DNA of 64,000 nt. It comes from Sisyra terminalis (lineage: Eukaryota; Arthropoda; Insecta; Neuroptera; Sisyridae). The stretch lies in the NCBI GenBank assembly GCA_958496175.1, contig OY292277.1, positions 54,509,050 through 54,573,049 on the forward strand. Reading direction: 5' to 3'. The notes beneath the pieces were generated by a model. The model had not been told where the DNA came from. It made no database searches and saw only the letters and a program-made list of their open reading frames with translations. The translations under genes were made by a program, and so were the position numbers. Positions within the stretch are counted from its first letter, which is position 1. Every line of letters begins with the position of its first letter. Below, piece after piece: positions 26,501 to 36,779 of the stretch.

Positions 26501-27272
26501 CCTAAAATTCTTGTAAAAATAAAACTAATGCATCCCGGTAAAGTTATATTCCATATGTTTATAACTGGTCACTAGTACCGTTATTTTTGTCGATGTATTT
26601 TTTTATACAATCGATTACAGTGTGTTTAAATAAGAAGATTTGAAAAATGAAGAAACAGTGGCTCCGGCTCCAGACAAACATATTTATGTACGTAACGATA
26701 AAATTGTTTTAAATTCTTTTCAGGTTTGTATAACAGCAATTAGTCAAACGCAATGTATGGAACCGTTTAAAAATGCCATGCAAATTCGACGCGATATGAT
26801 TGGCGTCGCTTGCGAAGCCCTATATCGCCTGTTCTCAACCAACCAAGAACAACTTGTTAAACAAGCCTTGCAGGTAGACTTTGTCACCTATCTACTGAGT
26901 CTTTTAGACGGCCATTTGGAATCGATCGAAAATCCCACAATGACCAAAGCTCAGATTGTTAAGGCTCTGAAAGCTATGTCGCGCAGTCTTCTTTACGGTG
27001 ATAAAGTGACTGCGATTTTAGAGAAAAGCTCAGTTTGGGCACAATACAAAGATCAGCGACATGACTTGTTTATTTCCAATACACCTGTTACGGGTTACTT
27101 GACCGGTATTTATTAGTGTATACATTTTTATTGTAATTGTAAATTATTATTTTTTTTAGCTGGGACTCCAGTTAATGCTGGATATTTGACTCAAGGTCCT
27201 ACAGGAGCTTTACCAACAGTGCCACCGCCGGTCGATAGGGCTGATCCGCTCACCAGAACTGATTTATTATAA
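17507..27272 (+). CDS. Rme-8: Rme-8 / DNAJC13, 20 exons, 2251 aa
   Basis: Endosomal J-domain co-chaperone of Hsc70 acting in endosome sorting, clathrin and retromer/SNX traffic (family knowledge). Exons: 17507-17574, 17711-17987, 18043-18641, 18697-18946, 19014-19186, 19517-19880, 19942-20196, 20264-20853, 20911-21070, 21134-21403, 21462-21664, 21733-22018, 22078-22626, 22691-23563, 23623-24283, 24402-24684, 24740-24953, 25014-25199, 26724-27105, 27160-27272. All borders are GT-AG and the sum is 2252 codons in frame; human DNAJC13 is 2243 aa. Visible domains: N-terminal PH-like region (HSWKGKYKRIF); GYF-like domain at about 975-1035 ([15 protein letters not shown] at a later core position); J domain at about 1300-1365 with HPDK; four IWN repeats near residues 784 (LIWN), 1210 (AIWN), 1656 (FIWN) and 1933 (LIWD), which define RME-8; helical armadillo-like sequence between. 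The start uses the first of two ATGs in MMPIKDN. Introns are mostly 50-70 bp; intron 18 holds a Helitron. No disruption seen. Confidence 0.95.
25491..26347 (+). mobile_element. Non-autonomous Helitron, family H1, in Rme-8 intron 18
   Basis: Starts TCTATACTAATATATAAAAT directly after A (25490) and ends GGGGATCAGCTAG directly before T (26348). These are canonical Helitron termini (5'-TC, 3'-CTRR, A^T target, no duplication). It is 857 bp with no Rep/helicase. It shares internal sequence with the Helitrons at 40203, 41308 and 43616. The start has a (GTCT)n-like run at about 25610. Confidence 0.8.
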
Positions 27273-27494
27273 AGATTTTTCGCATGGGGTTATGTGATTT
27301 TCTTGTTTTAAACAGAAATATTGAATTTATACATAAATATGAATAGCAACCTAAACCAAATTAACTCGCTGTCTAATCTAATCGAAGGCAAAGATAACGT
27401 ACTGTATAGAAAATATATATTTTTTTTACATTTAAGTGAGAAAAAGATCTTATTTTAATTTCTAAAGTTTATGCGTTCTTTTTGAAAACAAAGT

Positions 27495-27500
27495 TTTATT
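27495..27500 (-). promoter_or_regulatory. Candidate poly(A) signal for the VIMP gene
   Basis: AATAAA on the minus strand about 65 nt beyond the VIMP stop codon. No canonical signal was found for Rme-8 in the opposing direction. Confidence 0.45.
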
Positions 27501-27565
27501 AACAATCTTTGTACATATATAAAGTATATATACACAAATATATAAAAGTTCTATATATGTAAGTT

Positions 27566-28129
27566 TTATCCGCATTTTTTTCCGCAACAACTTCGTTTTT
27601 CCGGGCGATATCCTCGCGATGATTCACCCATCAGGGGATTATAGTCATCTTTGAGTTGATTGGTTTTGTTGGATGGTGGGCCTCCTAGTTTGTGGCCGGT
27701 GAGTAAAGATTCAATTTTTTCTAGTCGTTCTTGTCGTTTTTGTTCTTCGCGCTCTTCCTGCTTGATTTTAGCTCGTTCCGCTGAGAGTTGATAACGCTTT
27801 TGCATTTCCTCTCGTTGCGATTGCATCGCTTGCACTTGAGTGTATTCCAAGTCGGGATTCTTTTTACGTTGCGCCTCCAACCGATGCAATTGATATTGAT
27901 TAAATGCATCTCGTAAAAACGTTACGTAGAGATAGTAAACGATTGGAATGAAAATGCACACGAACCAAATGTGTTCTTGGGTAATGCTGGATAGGAAATG
28001 GTAGAGATGATCTAGGAAATTAGTTTGCGATGGAGGCGTAGGAGTTTTCCAATCGACAATTGCGTCATCTTCGTGAGGATAGTTTTCAACTTCAATTTCC
28101 ATTTTTTTTGTCAACGATTGATGTGTCAC
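27566..28129 (-). CDS. VIMP / selenoprotein S homologue (Cys form)
   Basis: Single-exon 187-aa ER membrane protein of the SelS/VIMP family, which in mammals recruits p97/VCP to Derlin for ER-associated degradation (family knowledge; length close to human SelS, 189 aa). Residues about 53-73 are one hydrophobic anchor (WFVCIFIPIVYYLYV). Residues about 75-140 are a charged, heptad-like helix rich in E, K, Q and R. The short conserved YNPL motif is at 163-166. The C-terminus is Cys-rich (RSCCGKKCG); the codon two before the stop is TGC, so the usual selenocysteine is replaced by cysteine. A second in-frame ATG (28102) gives a protein 9 aa shorter. It is convergent with Rme-8, stops 293 bp apart. 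The family call rests on topology, YNPL and the C-terminus. Confidence 0.8.
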   Translation of the reverse strand: MTHQSLTKKMEIEVENYPHEDDAIVDWKTPTPPSQTNFLDHLYHFLSSITQEHIWFVCIFIPIVYYLYVTFLRDAFNQYQLHRLEAQRKKNPDLEYTQVQAMQSQREEMQKRYQLSAERAKIKQEEREEQKRQERLEKIESLLTGHKLGGPPSNKTNQLKDDYNPLMGESSRGYRPEKRSCCGKKCG

Positions 28130-28662
28130 TTTTTTTCAAACAATCTCAACTTGCTTGGATTGAAATATCTGAGTTAATTGTAGCTTTGTCTTGAGAAAAT
28201 TTTGCTGATTGTTATATTGTTAGTTTGTAAACAAGTTTTTTTCATAAATAAAATGTTTAATTAACATATAAACATTAAATGGAACGTACGATAAGGAAAA
28301 TGATTAGTTAAAATTTCCTATGACATCAAATGTCAAAGTGGGATAATTACACGCGAGTTGCACTCACCTACACTGATGGTAATTTTAATTGTTTTCGAGT
28401 TACACTCGAAATTTAGTGCGAATAAGTGTAACTCTTGTTAACAAGCGGTGGGAAAAATTAAATTTGAATTTTGGTAAAAGAACCTTGAAACTTTTCGAAA
28501 CTTTCAGATCCCAAAAAAAAAAAATTAAGAATTAAAGTTTCAAAAATTTTACCAAAAAAAAAAATCAAGAATGCTTTGAAACTTTTTTGTCAAAGAAAGT
28601 TTTTTTTTTTTTTGATAAATCATTCAAAATTCTCGGTAATAACGCTTAAAGTTTAAATAAAA

Positions 28663-28880
28663 ATGAGAAAGAAACAACAAAAAGCAGGAGGTAAATACAT
28701 TGAAAATTCAAAAAACTGCCTTCTTAGATTCATTTTTTCCCCCGGAAATTAGCCGTTCATTCTGATTATAACGACGTGCCCGACGAGCCCGAATCATATC
28801 CCGATGAAGATGAAGACGAAAAAAATCTCGATGATATTTCTCTTGATGAACTACGCGATGATTATAGTTCGTATATTTAA
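28663..28880 (+). CDS. Possible small acidic protein, two exons, unknown function
   Basis: Exon 28663-28690 (MRKKQQKAG), donor GTAAAT, 62-bp intron, acceptor AATTAG, then exon 28753-28880 giving AVHSDYNDVPDEPESYPDED and ending SLDELRDDYSSYI before TAA. The product would be 51 aa with a basic start and a strongly acidic remainder. It lies divergent from VIMP and is followed at once by an A-rich run. The intron is in the size class of neighbouring genes, but the acceptor lacks a strong pyrimidine tract. I do not recognise a family; a chance ORF or decayed gene end is quite possible. Confidence 0.3.
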
Positions 28881-29760
28881 AAAAAAAAAATAGGCTCATG
28901 TTGCTTTTGGGAACGTCAATATTTGACAACGTTCTATTTACGCCTTGGATTTTAGTTTAATTGTTTGTTCAATTCTAATATCGATTTATTTGCGAATAAA
29001 AGCAAAAATAAAGTAGAAAAACGTTGCCTGATATATATTAATGTTTTTTTAAAAGGTACATGAGCTGAAATATAAATATACTTTTTTCACTGCTTTTTTT
29101 ATTGCAGTAGACAACATTTATCTCAGAGGATTTACATACATTTTGTTTGGAGTTGCCTGTGTTGTTTCCACATTTTTTCTCGTTCATTTCGCATTATTAG
29201 TTCATGCTAGTGCTGTGCAAATAGGAAAACTTATCACTTCCCCATTCAAGAAGAATAAGTCAACGTTGTTTATCGATTTTATAGTTGAATTTTGGTCGAA
29301 AATCTACCATAATCATGACTAATGTGTTATTTAAAGTCTTTATTTTAATTTCTAATGAAAATTTAATAAATCTATTATATTCGAATATATAATTTTTATC
29401 CAAGTGTTTTTACTATAGATTCTGGGTTTAAATCTAGTGACGAGCAAAACTTAATTTCTCGATTGACTGGATTATTAACAACCCTAGAGCTTTAATTAAT
29501 TTTATTTAGTGTTTATCGTGGAACATTTAAGTATTTCAAAAAATTGGAACTATAATTCGATAGTTTTATTGATAAAATAAGAATATTGTTGGTAATACAT
29601 TTTTTGAGTAAAATTATGTAAAAAACGAAGAAATATTTCAGTGTTTCACAACAATGGTAATAAAATTGAAATTGATTAACTTTGCAAACTTTTAAAAAAG
29701 TTTTGAATAATTTAAATTAGCCAAGAACTGAACCATTATCAACGTTATCACTTTACGATA
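28881..29760. other. Intergenic, nothing recognised
   Basis: AT-rich; no ORF over 50 codons of interest and no repeat family noticed. Confidence 0.4.
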
Positions 29761-30202
29761 ATGCCTGGAGAGTGCGTTTCAATCGCGCATTCAAATCGTG
29801 TGTTGTTTGTGCGCCACCTCATTTTCTTTTGTTTTCAAAACGAACAACACCAAACACAAACAAGAACATTTTCTTTCCGCACGCCAACCGAAAAACGTAT
29901 CCGTAACAACGAAAAATCCATTTCCATTGCAATTTGCCATTGGCAAATAACAAGTGGGTGCATAATTCAACTAGCAGTTCATTCAAATAATGTGATAATT
30001 TGTGCTGAACAACTAATCGTCCGACAGCCTCTCTGTCAAAAATGTGTGTTTGTGGTGAAGAATGCAACGGAGATTTCATCACAGCGAACGATAACCGGAA
30101 TTTAATTATTTTATGTAGAACTTTAGTTTAGTGCAATTTAGTCGGAATTTACCTGGGTGCAACATAGTATAATTTGGCCAACGAAGATTCTTATGGAGAA
30201 AA
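29761..30202 (+). promoter_or_regulatory. Possible promoter and noncoding leader exon
   Basis: A less AT-rich, CpG-containing segment ends in a strong donor (GGAGAAAA then GTAAGTTTT at 30203). A 114-codon ORF runs through it but has no motif. If the donor is spliced to the Dark acceptor at 39626, this would be a Dark leader exon about 9.4 kb upstream; the join would create a short upstream ORF (ATG at 30193). It could equally belong to another gene. Confidence 0.25.
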
Positions 30203-31569
30203 GTAAGTTTTTTGTTTTTGTTTTATTTTTATCTTGCTTTAGATGAGTGCATGTGTTGGGTGGTTTTGTTTGGGTATGATGCAAGTGCATTGATGCGTTT
30301 TATAACGCGCTTGGTATAAGAACAAAAAGAAGGAAAACAGTGATGTCATATGTTATGATGCGAAAGTTTTCATTGTTACGAGTAGTAGTGTGCTGAGGAA
30401 CTTTGAGGGAGATAATCACGTCCAATGTACACCTGTTTGTGGATGAGTCACACCTGATCGGCCATCCCCTACTCTCCAACGTCAAGTGCATGGCTTACCT
30501 GTTTTTATCTTTATCCAATCAACCAATCAAGTGATTTCCATTTAAGTCAGAGTTGCGACAAAAAACAAAAAAATCAACACAAAGCCAAGTCAGTGGTAGG
30601 GTGCCATGCTGTAGGGGTGAGTCACCCTCCTTTTTCGTACCAGTTGCATCCCTCACATGCAATGCATTGTCTCGCACGTTTCTAACGCATTGTGTCAACA
30701 ACGTCGGCAACGACAAAAAAAAAATCAAAAGCCAAACACTTGTGCGTCTCTGCTCCAGTTCTATAATTTTTTTTTTTTCACTTTTATCGCTTTGTGCTAC
30801 GAAAAGGAAACGTGCCTTTTTTTTCTTCACCCCCTTCGGGAGAATAATAGCATGAGTGTGGACCAAAAACATAGAGGACACATCTTTTTATTTGTAAGTA
30901 AACTTTTCAAGTGTTATTCAACAGAAGTGATTGCACTTTTTTTCAAGTTCATAGATCGCTTTGCACTCTTTGATTAAGATCTATACAAAGGGTATAGCAG
31001 AATTTGTATGGGAAAACTGGCCCCGGGGCTTTTTCGATTCGAACTCAGGGAATTGTTTTGATACTGAATGAAAAAAATTAGCCCAATTTTCAGCTTCTCA
31101 TCTCGAACGGTTTTTCGAGTATTTCAAATTCGTATTCAATATCAAAACGATCCCCTGAGTTTGAATCGAAAAAGTCCCGGGGGCAATTTTCCCATTTGAA
31201 TTTTCCTATGTCCTTTAAAACATTCTTTTTAACCAAATTGAATAAATTCGTCATTAAATTTTGAATCCGCGGACTATTAGTTAATTTTTCAAAATATTTA
31301 TCGATTAATAGGTCCTTAAATTATTTACATATATTTTTCCACTGTTAACAGCAATTATTTTCTATGGTATATGACGTCATAGGCTAGTAAAAGTAGGCTA
31401 ACTTTCTGATCTCGTATCGTTCATCATATTCTACGCATGACAAAATATTTCATATGTATTTTGTTTAATTTAATTTAAATATCATGTCCTTTTCAATGTC
31501 TACGCAATATTTATATTTTAAATTTGATTTTTTAATATTGAATTTATCTGAAGAAACTAGTAATAAGTG
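30203..31569. other. Intergenic or leader intron, with one small hairpin
   Basis: ORFs of 100-120 codons on both strands near 30519-30977 overlap each other and look like low-complexity shadows. About 31010-31190 contains an inverted repeat (AACTCAGGGAATTGTTTTGA paired with its complement near 31140). Nothing else recognised. Confidence 0.35.
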
Positions 31570-31583
31570 ATACGCAATTTAAT

Positions 31584-32245
31584 GTGTATACAATATATAG
31601 AATATATTGCGGTCCAATTTATGTAGTATAATTTAATATAATAAACATAAATTTGAACAGAATTTCAAATACAAAATATTCGTGACGTATTGCCCAGATA
31701 CGTATTTCGATTGCCAAGCAATCTTCATCAGTGGATCACTCCGTAACTGCTTTGTGATGATTGACAAAATAATCACAGATTGACCTTTTCACCGCACAAA
31801 CCGATTGGATGCACTCGAAAACACAGAAATTGTTAAAAGAATGGGAAAGGTACTAAATTGGGAAAATGGACCAATTCAAAATTCGGCATTTTTCGCTTTG
31901 CTTACGAAAGATTCGGTGAAAGTAAAGAAATTTGGGAACACCCCCACCCACCCCCTCCATAACCACATTGCAAGAAGAGAAAGGCACGACTTATAAATTG
32001 AGGTCAACCTCTTGATTATTTTGTGAATTATCACAAAGCAGTTACGTAGTGATCCACTGAGGAAGATTGCTTGGCAATCGAAATACGAATCTGGGCAATA
32101 CGTCACGAATGTTTTTGTTTGAACTTCTGTTCAAATTTATGTTTATTATATTAAATTATACTACATAAATTGGACCGCAATATATTCTATATATTGTATA
32201 CACAGTATAACTGTTCAAAGTCAGCGAAAAAGTCTTAATTTGATT
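31584..32245 (+). mobile_element. R2 hairpin element with 14-bp target duplication
   Basis: It starts GTGTATACAATATATAG and ends with the R2 tail CTTAATTTGATT. It is flanked by ATACGCAATTTAAT at 31570-31583 and 32246-32259, a perfect 14-bp target duplication. The arms enclose a non-palindromic centre (about 31765-32030) with a 63-codon ORF of no known family. Confidence 0.8.
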
Positions 32246-32409
32246 ATACGCAATTTAATATTTAAAATTATAAACAAACACCATTTTACGCCCCTCTCCA
32301 TATTACGTTAGTAAAACAAAGTAATATTATTTTTGTAAGAAACTATTTGTAAAAAATGACAAAGTACCGCAAAAAAGGACAGAAGGATTGTGACATAAAG
32401 AGGCTTTAT

Positions 32410-32660
32410 CAAGGGCGGATTTAAGGGCATTTGCCCCCCCCCCAGGGTATTTTTGTGTACTGTGGAGATTTCATAACAGTACATACTTAGAAGCAAATCA
32501 AATTATTAGAGTTGTTAAAATATATGAATAAAATAAAAGAAAGAAACTCTAGTCTCTTTCTGGCTGGAATTGCGATTTTTTTTCGTGGTCCCTTTCACGC
32601 TCTTGCAAATGAAAGATGATATTGTGCCCCCCCCAGAAAAAAATCCTGAATCCGCCCTTG
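32410..32660. mobile_element. hAT-like MITE with CAAGGGCGGATT termini
   Basis: A 251-bp element with terminal inverted repeats CAAGGGCGGATT at both ends and C-rich subterminal runs. The flanks GGCTTTAT and GGTCTTAT form an 8-bp duplication with two mismatches. A related fragment lies at 46422-46540. Confidence 0.55.
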
Positions 32661-33171
32661 GGTCTTATGCGTTTTCATATTTGGGATCATCAGGAAGGGA
32701 TCAAAAGAACGTCATTTATGGATGATCCTTAAACAAAATTAGGAGTAGTAAGAAATTTACAATTTACCACTTTGCAAGCAACTTACGTCGTTTATCGACG
32801 TTAAAAGAATAATTTATGAATTTTAACATAAAAATATTTTTGCAATATTAACAATAGTAGAAGTAAATTTCATTCAATCACCTAAGCTTATAAAATACAC
32901 ATGTTTCCATCTGATGGGAAATACGATAATTTGTAATTAACATATTACATGAATTGAATTTGAATTACTTTTCCCGCTTTTTATGTGGAAGATTGATTGG
33001 TTTCAAATATGTAACCTTAGTAATTTGCACCAATAAGATTCATTAAATTTCGATTTTGTTCCACTTGTAATTTGTGGAATAATATCGTGAAGAACTAAAT
33101 CGATTCGATCTTTAATTGAAACCAGATTACAACATAATATTTGAAATGAAAAAAAAAAAAAGGATTTTATT
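32661..33171. other. Intergenic, nothing recognised
   Basis: AT-rich sequence without an ORF or repeat relation that I noticed. Confidence 0.4.
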
Positions 33172-33480
33172 TATGCATTAATGATTCTTATTTTATGGAT
33201 ACTTTTTAATATTTGATGTTTTTATTAAATTTTTATACGACGTTTCGCCACTTTCGCAAGAAAAAAATTATTTTACATGGATTTAAAAAATTTGATGTTT
33301 ATAATTGAGGTATTTCATTGAGTGTATTTTGTGTTTAAATGTATTAATTATGTAATATTGTTACTGTCTGTTTGTAGTACCTGAAGAAGCTGCGAAAGTG
33401 GTGAAACGTTGTACAAAAAATTTAATAAAAACATCAAATATTAAAAAGTATCCATAAAATAAGAATCGTTAATGCTTATA
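33172..33480. mobile_element. R9 hairpin element
   Basis: Inverted-repeat element whose arms begin TGCATTAATGATTCTTATTT and end in the complement. The right arm contains CTGAAGAAG, a GCTGC/GTGGT stem with a GAAA loop, then GAAACGTTG (33381-33410). Half of another copy is at 34658-34797. Confidence 0.65.
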
Positions 33481-34657
33481 TTAAAATATCGACTTTAATG
33501 AAGAGTTTACGTAAAGGAGCATAGCATAAATTTTCCAAAAAAATTTTTTTTTTTTTAATTTATTTTTTCACCATTTACTCTTATGATAATTCTTTTAAGA
33601 ATTGATATACTTTTTAAAGTATCGCATTCGTTTAATTTCCATAACTATATTAGTTTTAGAGAAATAATTCTTTGAATAATAAGTACATAGACGGACATTT
33701 TTGTCCATATCTTATGATCAAAGAGGAATTTAGTCGCAAAATGTACATAAAATATTTTAACACAAGTTTCAATTGGGGTAATCCCATTTGGAGGCCAACT
33801 CGCCATACTGACTGATCCGGCTAGACGAAAATTGTTGGTCCATCCATTTCAACTTTTGAACTAAGCCATTCAAGAAATCCTTGCGAAAATTGACTACCTA
33901 TCTTTGTTTTTCTAAAACCAGGCCTACGTACCACAAGAAAGTAATTTCGAGGAACCACACGAAATATTTGTCGTAAACTTGACCTTCGAAAAAAGAAATC
34001 ACAAAGAAAGTGAGCAAAAGGGCTCTAACCACTGATTACAAGTTAAAACTTGTTCCGTTTTTTTTTTCAAGTGTGAAATACGATAAGACCTTCCATTGTT
34101 CCAGATAGATTTCCAAGCGTTTTTAAAAAACAGGGAGCATTTAAAATCAGAGGCTATCGCAAAGACCTTGGTAACAATTATTAATAGATAAGCGATATGT
34201 ATTAGCAATTTTACTATACAGAGGTTAATATTCATATTATAATAATAATACCAAACAATAAACAATTTTGTACCTTTCTTGCAATGATATCATATTATGA
34301 ACATGAAATCATTATCTCACACTCGTTATCATCAGTTGAATAATTTGTTGCGGTTTTTATTTTGAATCGATATACAACATAGTTAATTTCAACAAAGTAA
34401 AAGAGGATAGAGATAGTGATTCGAAGAAAAAATATTGAAAGTACAACGCAATTGTTGAAGACAAAATTGAAAACCACTTACACATAATAACACCTTTCCA
34501 GATTAAACTCTTAAATTTAATAATAACAATGCGGAAATTATTGAATCCGAATTGATAATTTCAGTTCTTATCAAACAATGACAATAATCTATGTCAAAAA
34601 AATAAGTATAACATAAATAAAATCATTAACATTGTCGGTATTCTCATCCATTTTATT
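33481..34657. other. Intergenic; contains a short dispersed repeat
   Basis: At about 33786-33830 the segment containing GCCAACTCGCCATACTGA recurs at about 34877-34905. No gene was recognised; ORFs of 60-88 codons on the minus strand lack motifs. Confidence 0.35.
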
Positions 34658-34797
34658 ATGCATTAATGATTCTTATTTTATGGATACTTTTTAATATTTG
34701 ATGTTTTTATTAAATTTTTTGTGCAACGTTTCGCCACTTTCGCAGCTTCTTCAGGTACTACAAACAGTCAGTAACAATATTACATAATTAATACAAC
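34658..34797. repeat. R9 half-copy
   Basis: Reverse complement of the right half of the R9 element at 33172-33480, including the complement of CTGAAGAAG and GAAACGTTG at 34729-34754. Here the stem is better paired (GCTGC/GTGGC) than in the first copy. Confidence 0.65.
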
Positions 34798-34911
34798 AAG
34801 GAACACACGTGGTTGGCGGTACCCAAGTTTTGATATAAATTCTCATTTTAAAATAAGTTTTGATATAGGTTCTCATTTGGGAGCCAACTCGCCATACTGA
34901 TTCGGCTAAAC

Positions 34912-35127
34912 CAGTGGTTCTTAAACAAGGTTCAATCGAAATTCTTAAGTTCGGCGAGTCAGTCTTACAGGTTCGATGGATATAATGCTTTAATGTTTTT
35001 TTTTATTTTGTGCAACTATATGATTTGATTTTGAAGAAAACATTTTATTTTTTCAAGAAGGATTCATTAAATGCTCATATGAAACTGGTTGGAGTCAGTA
35101 CCCCTCCAACAAGGTTAAGAACCACTG
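34912..35127. mobile_element. hAT-like MITE with 8-bp target duplication
   Basis: A 216-bp element starting CAGTGGTTCTTAA and ending TTAAGAACCACTG. It is flanked by a perfect GGCTAAAC duplication at 34904-34911 and 35128-35135. The CAGTG termini and 8-bp duplication fit the hAT superfamily. Confidence 0.8.
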
Positions 35128-35188
35128 GGCTAAACCCTTTCTCTGAAATTGAGGCTATGTGAGGCCTGGATTTGTTTTGGTAGAACCT

Positions 35189-35770
35189 AATCAAAATAAT
35201 TTTTTTTTCGCTGACTGAACAATTATACTGTGTATACAATATATAAAATATATTGCGGTCTAATTTATGTAGTATAATTTAATATAATAATATATATAAA
35301 AATCATACCATAAACATAAATTACAACAGAAGTTCAAACAAAAATATTTGTGACCTATTGCCCAGATACGTATTTCGATTGCCAAGCAATCTTCCTCAGT
35401 GGTCATCAAGTAGTTTGGATCACTCTGTAACTGCTTTGTGGTGATTATCAATAATCTTAATTCAATCATCACAAAGCAGTTACGAGGAAGATTGCTCGGT
35501 AATCGAAATACGTATCTGGGCAATACGTCATTTTCATATATTATTATATTAAATTATACTACATACATGGGACCGCAATATATCTAAACCACTTGATGAC
35601 CACTGAGGAAGATTGCTTCCCAATCGAAATACGTTACTGGGCAATATGTCACAAATATTTTTGTTTGAACTTCTGTTCAAAATTATGTTTATGCTATGAT
35701 TTTTATATACTATTATGTGAAATTATACTACATAAATTGGACCGCAATATATTCTATATATTGTATACAC
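35189..35770 (-). mobile_element. R2 hairpin element, reversed, with internal rearrangement
   Basis: The left edge is the complement of the R2 tail (AATCAAAATAATTTTTTTTT, then CGCTGACTGAACA) and the right edge is TTGTATACAC. The middle has an extra partial arm (35460-35580), so two R2 pieces are probably fused. Confidence 0.6.
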
Positions 35771-36779
35771 TAGACTGATTCAAAAAAAAAATATGATTTT
35801 TTTTTCTTAATTATATTGAAAATATTGTTGGGAGTGACAAAAAAAAAACTGTCAAAGTTTAAACTCTTAATATTAATATTAAGAAGTGTCGCATCGCAAA
35901 TTTCGATTTTCCATTTAAATAACATAGCAACAATATTCTCTGGCACTTTGGAATTTTAAAGCTCACGTTGGTGACAATATTTCGGAATGACCAAGGTATA
36001 TTCTTGTAGAAAATTGAACGATCTACAAAAAAGGTCTCGGACAAGTTTTTGATATATTTATTCTTTCAAAAGTTATTCGAGGTCAAAGTTGAATTAAAGA
36101 GAAATTTTAATATTTTTTCAATTTTTTGACACAACCATCAATTTTATGAGAAAATTTTGTAGGATAGTTTTTGTAGAACACTTTTTCCTATAACTTAACG
36201 CTATAAAAGTTTTTGATATTTTTCACAGGTCCTGAGTTATTTGCATTAAATTGAAAATTCTCTCATTTATTATATTTTCAACATATTTTATTTTTATTTT
36301 AATTAAATAACTTAGAACCTGTGAAAAATATCAAAAACTTTTATAGAGATAACTTATAGAAAAAAAAGTGCTCTACAAAAAATGTTCTATAAACTTTTCT
36401 CATAAAATTGATGGTTGCGTCAAAAAATTGAAAAAATATTAAAATTTCTCTTTAGTTCAACTTTGACATCGAATAACTTTTGAAGGAATAAATATATCAA
36501 AAACTTGTCGGAGACCTTTTTTGTAGATCGGTCAATTTTCTACAAGAATATACCTTGGTCATTCCGAAATATTGTCACCAACGTGAGCTATAAAATTCCA
36601 AAGTGCAAGAGAATATTGTTCCCATGTTATTTAAATGGAAAATCGAAATTTGCGATGTGGCACCTCTTAATATTAATATTAAGAGCTTAAACTTTCACAG
36701 GATTTTTTTTTGTCATTCCCAATAATATTTTCGATATAATTAATAAAAAAAAAATCATCATTTTTTTTGAATCAGTCTA
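35771..36779. mobile_element. R1 hairpin element, copy 3 (best preserved)
   Basis: A 1009-bp element, TAGACTGATTC to GAATCAGTCTA, with arms complementary over almost the full length and centre near 36270. It lies between two R2 copies. Both arms contain a mirror 61-codon ORF (35859-36044 minus, 36505-36690 plus) that simply follows from the palindrome. Confidence 0.8.

Noticed and set aside
26640..26723. Additional Rme-8 exon before 26724
   Set aside because: An open frame exists upstream (with PVAPAP-like composition), but the joined frame 25199-26724 already reads through the conserved family sequence and the acceptor at 26723 is good.
30519..30977. Three overlapping ORFs of 100-120 codons as genes
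   Set aside because: They overlap on opposite strands and contain homopolymer-encoded runs of K and F with no domain.
31805..31996. 63-codon ORF in the R2 centre as an R2-encoded protein
   Set aside because: Other R2 copies have a different or no centre, so it is not a conserved component.
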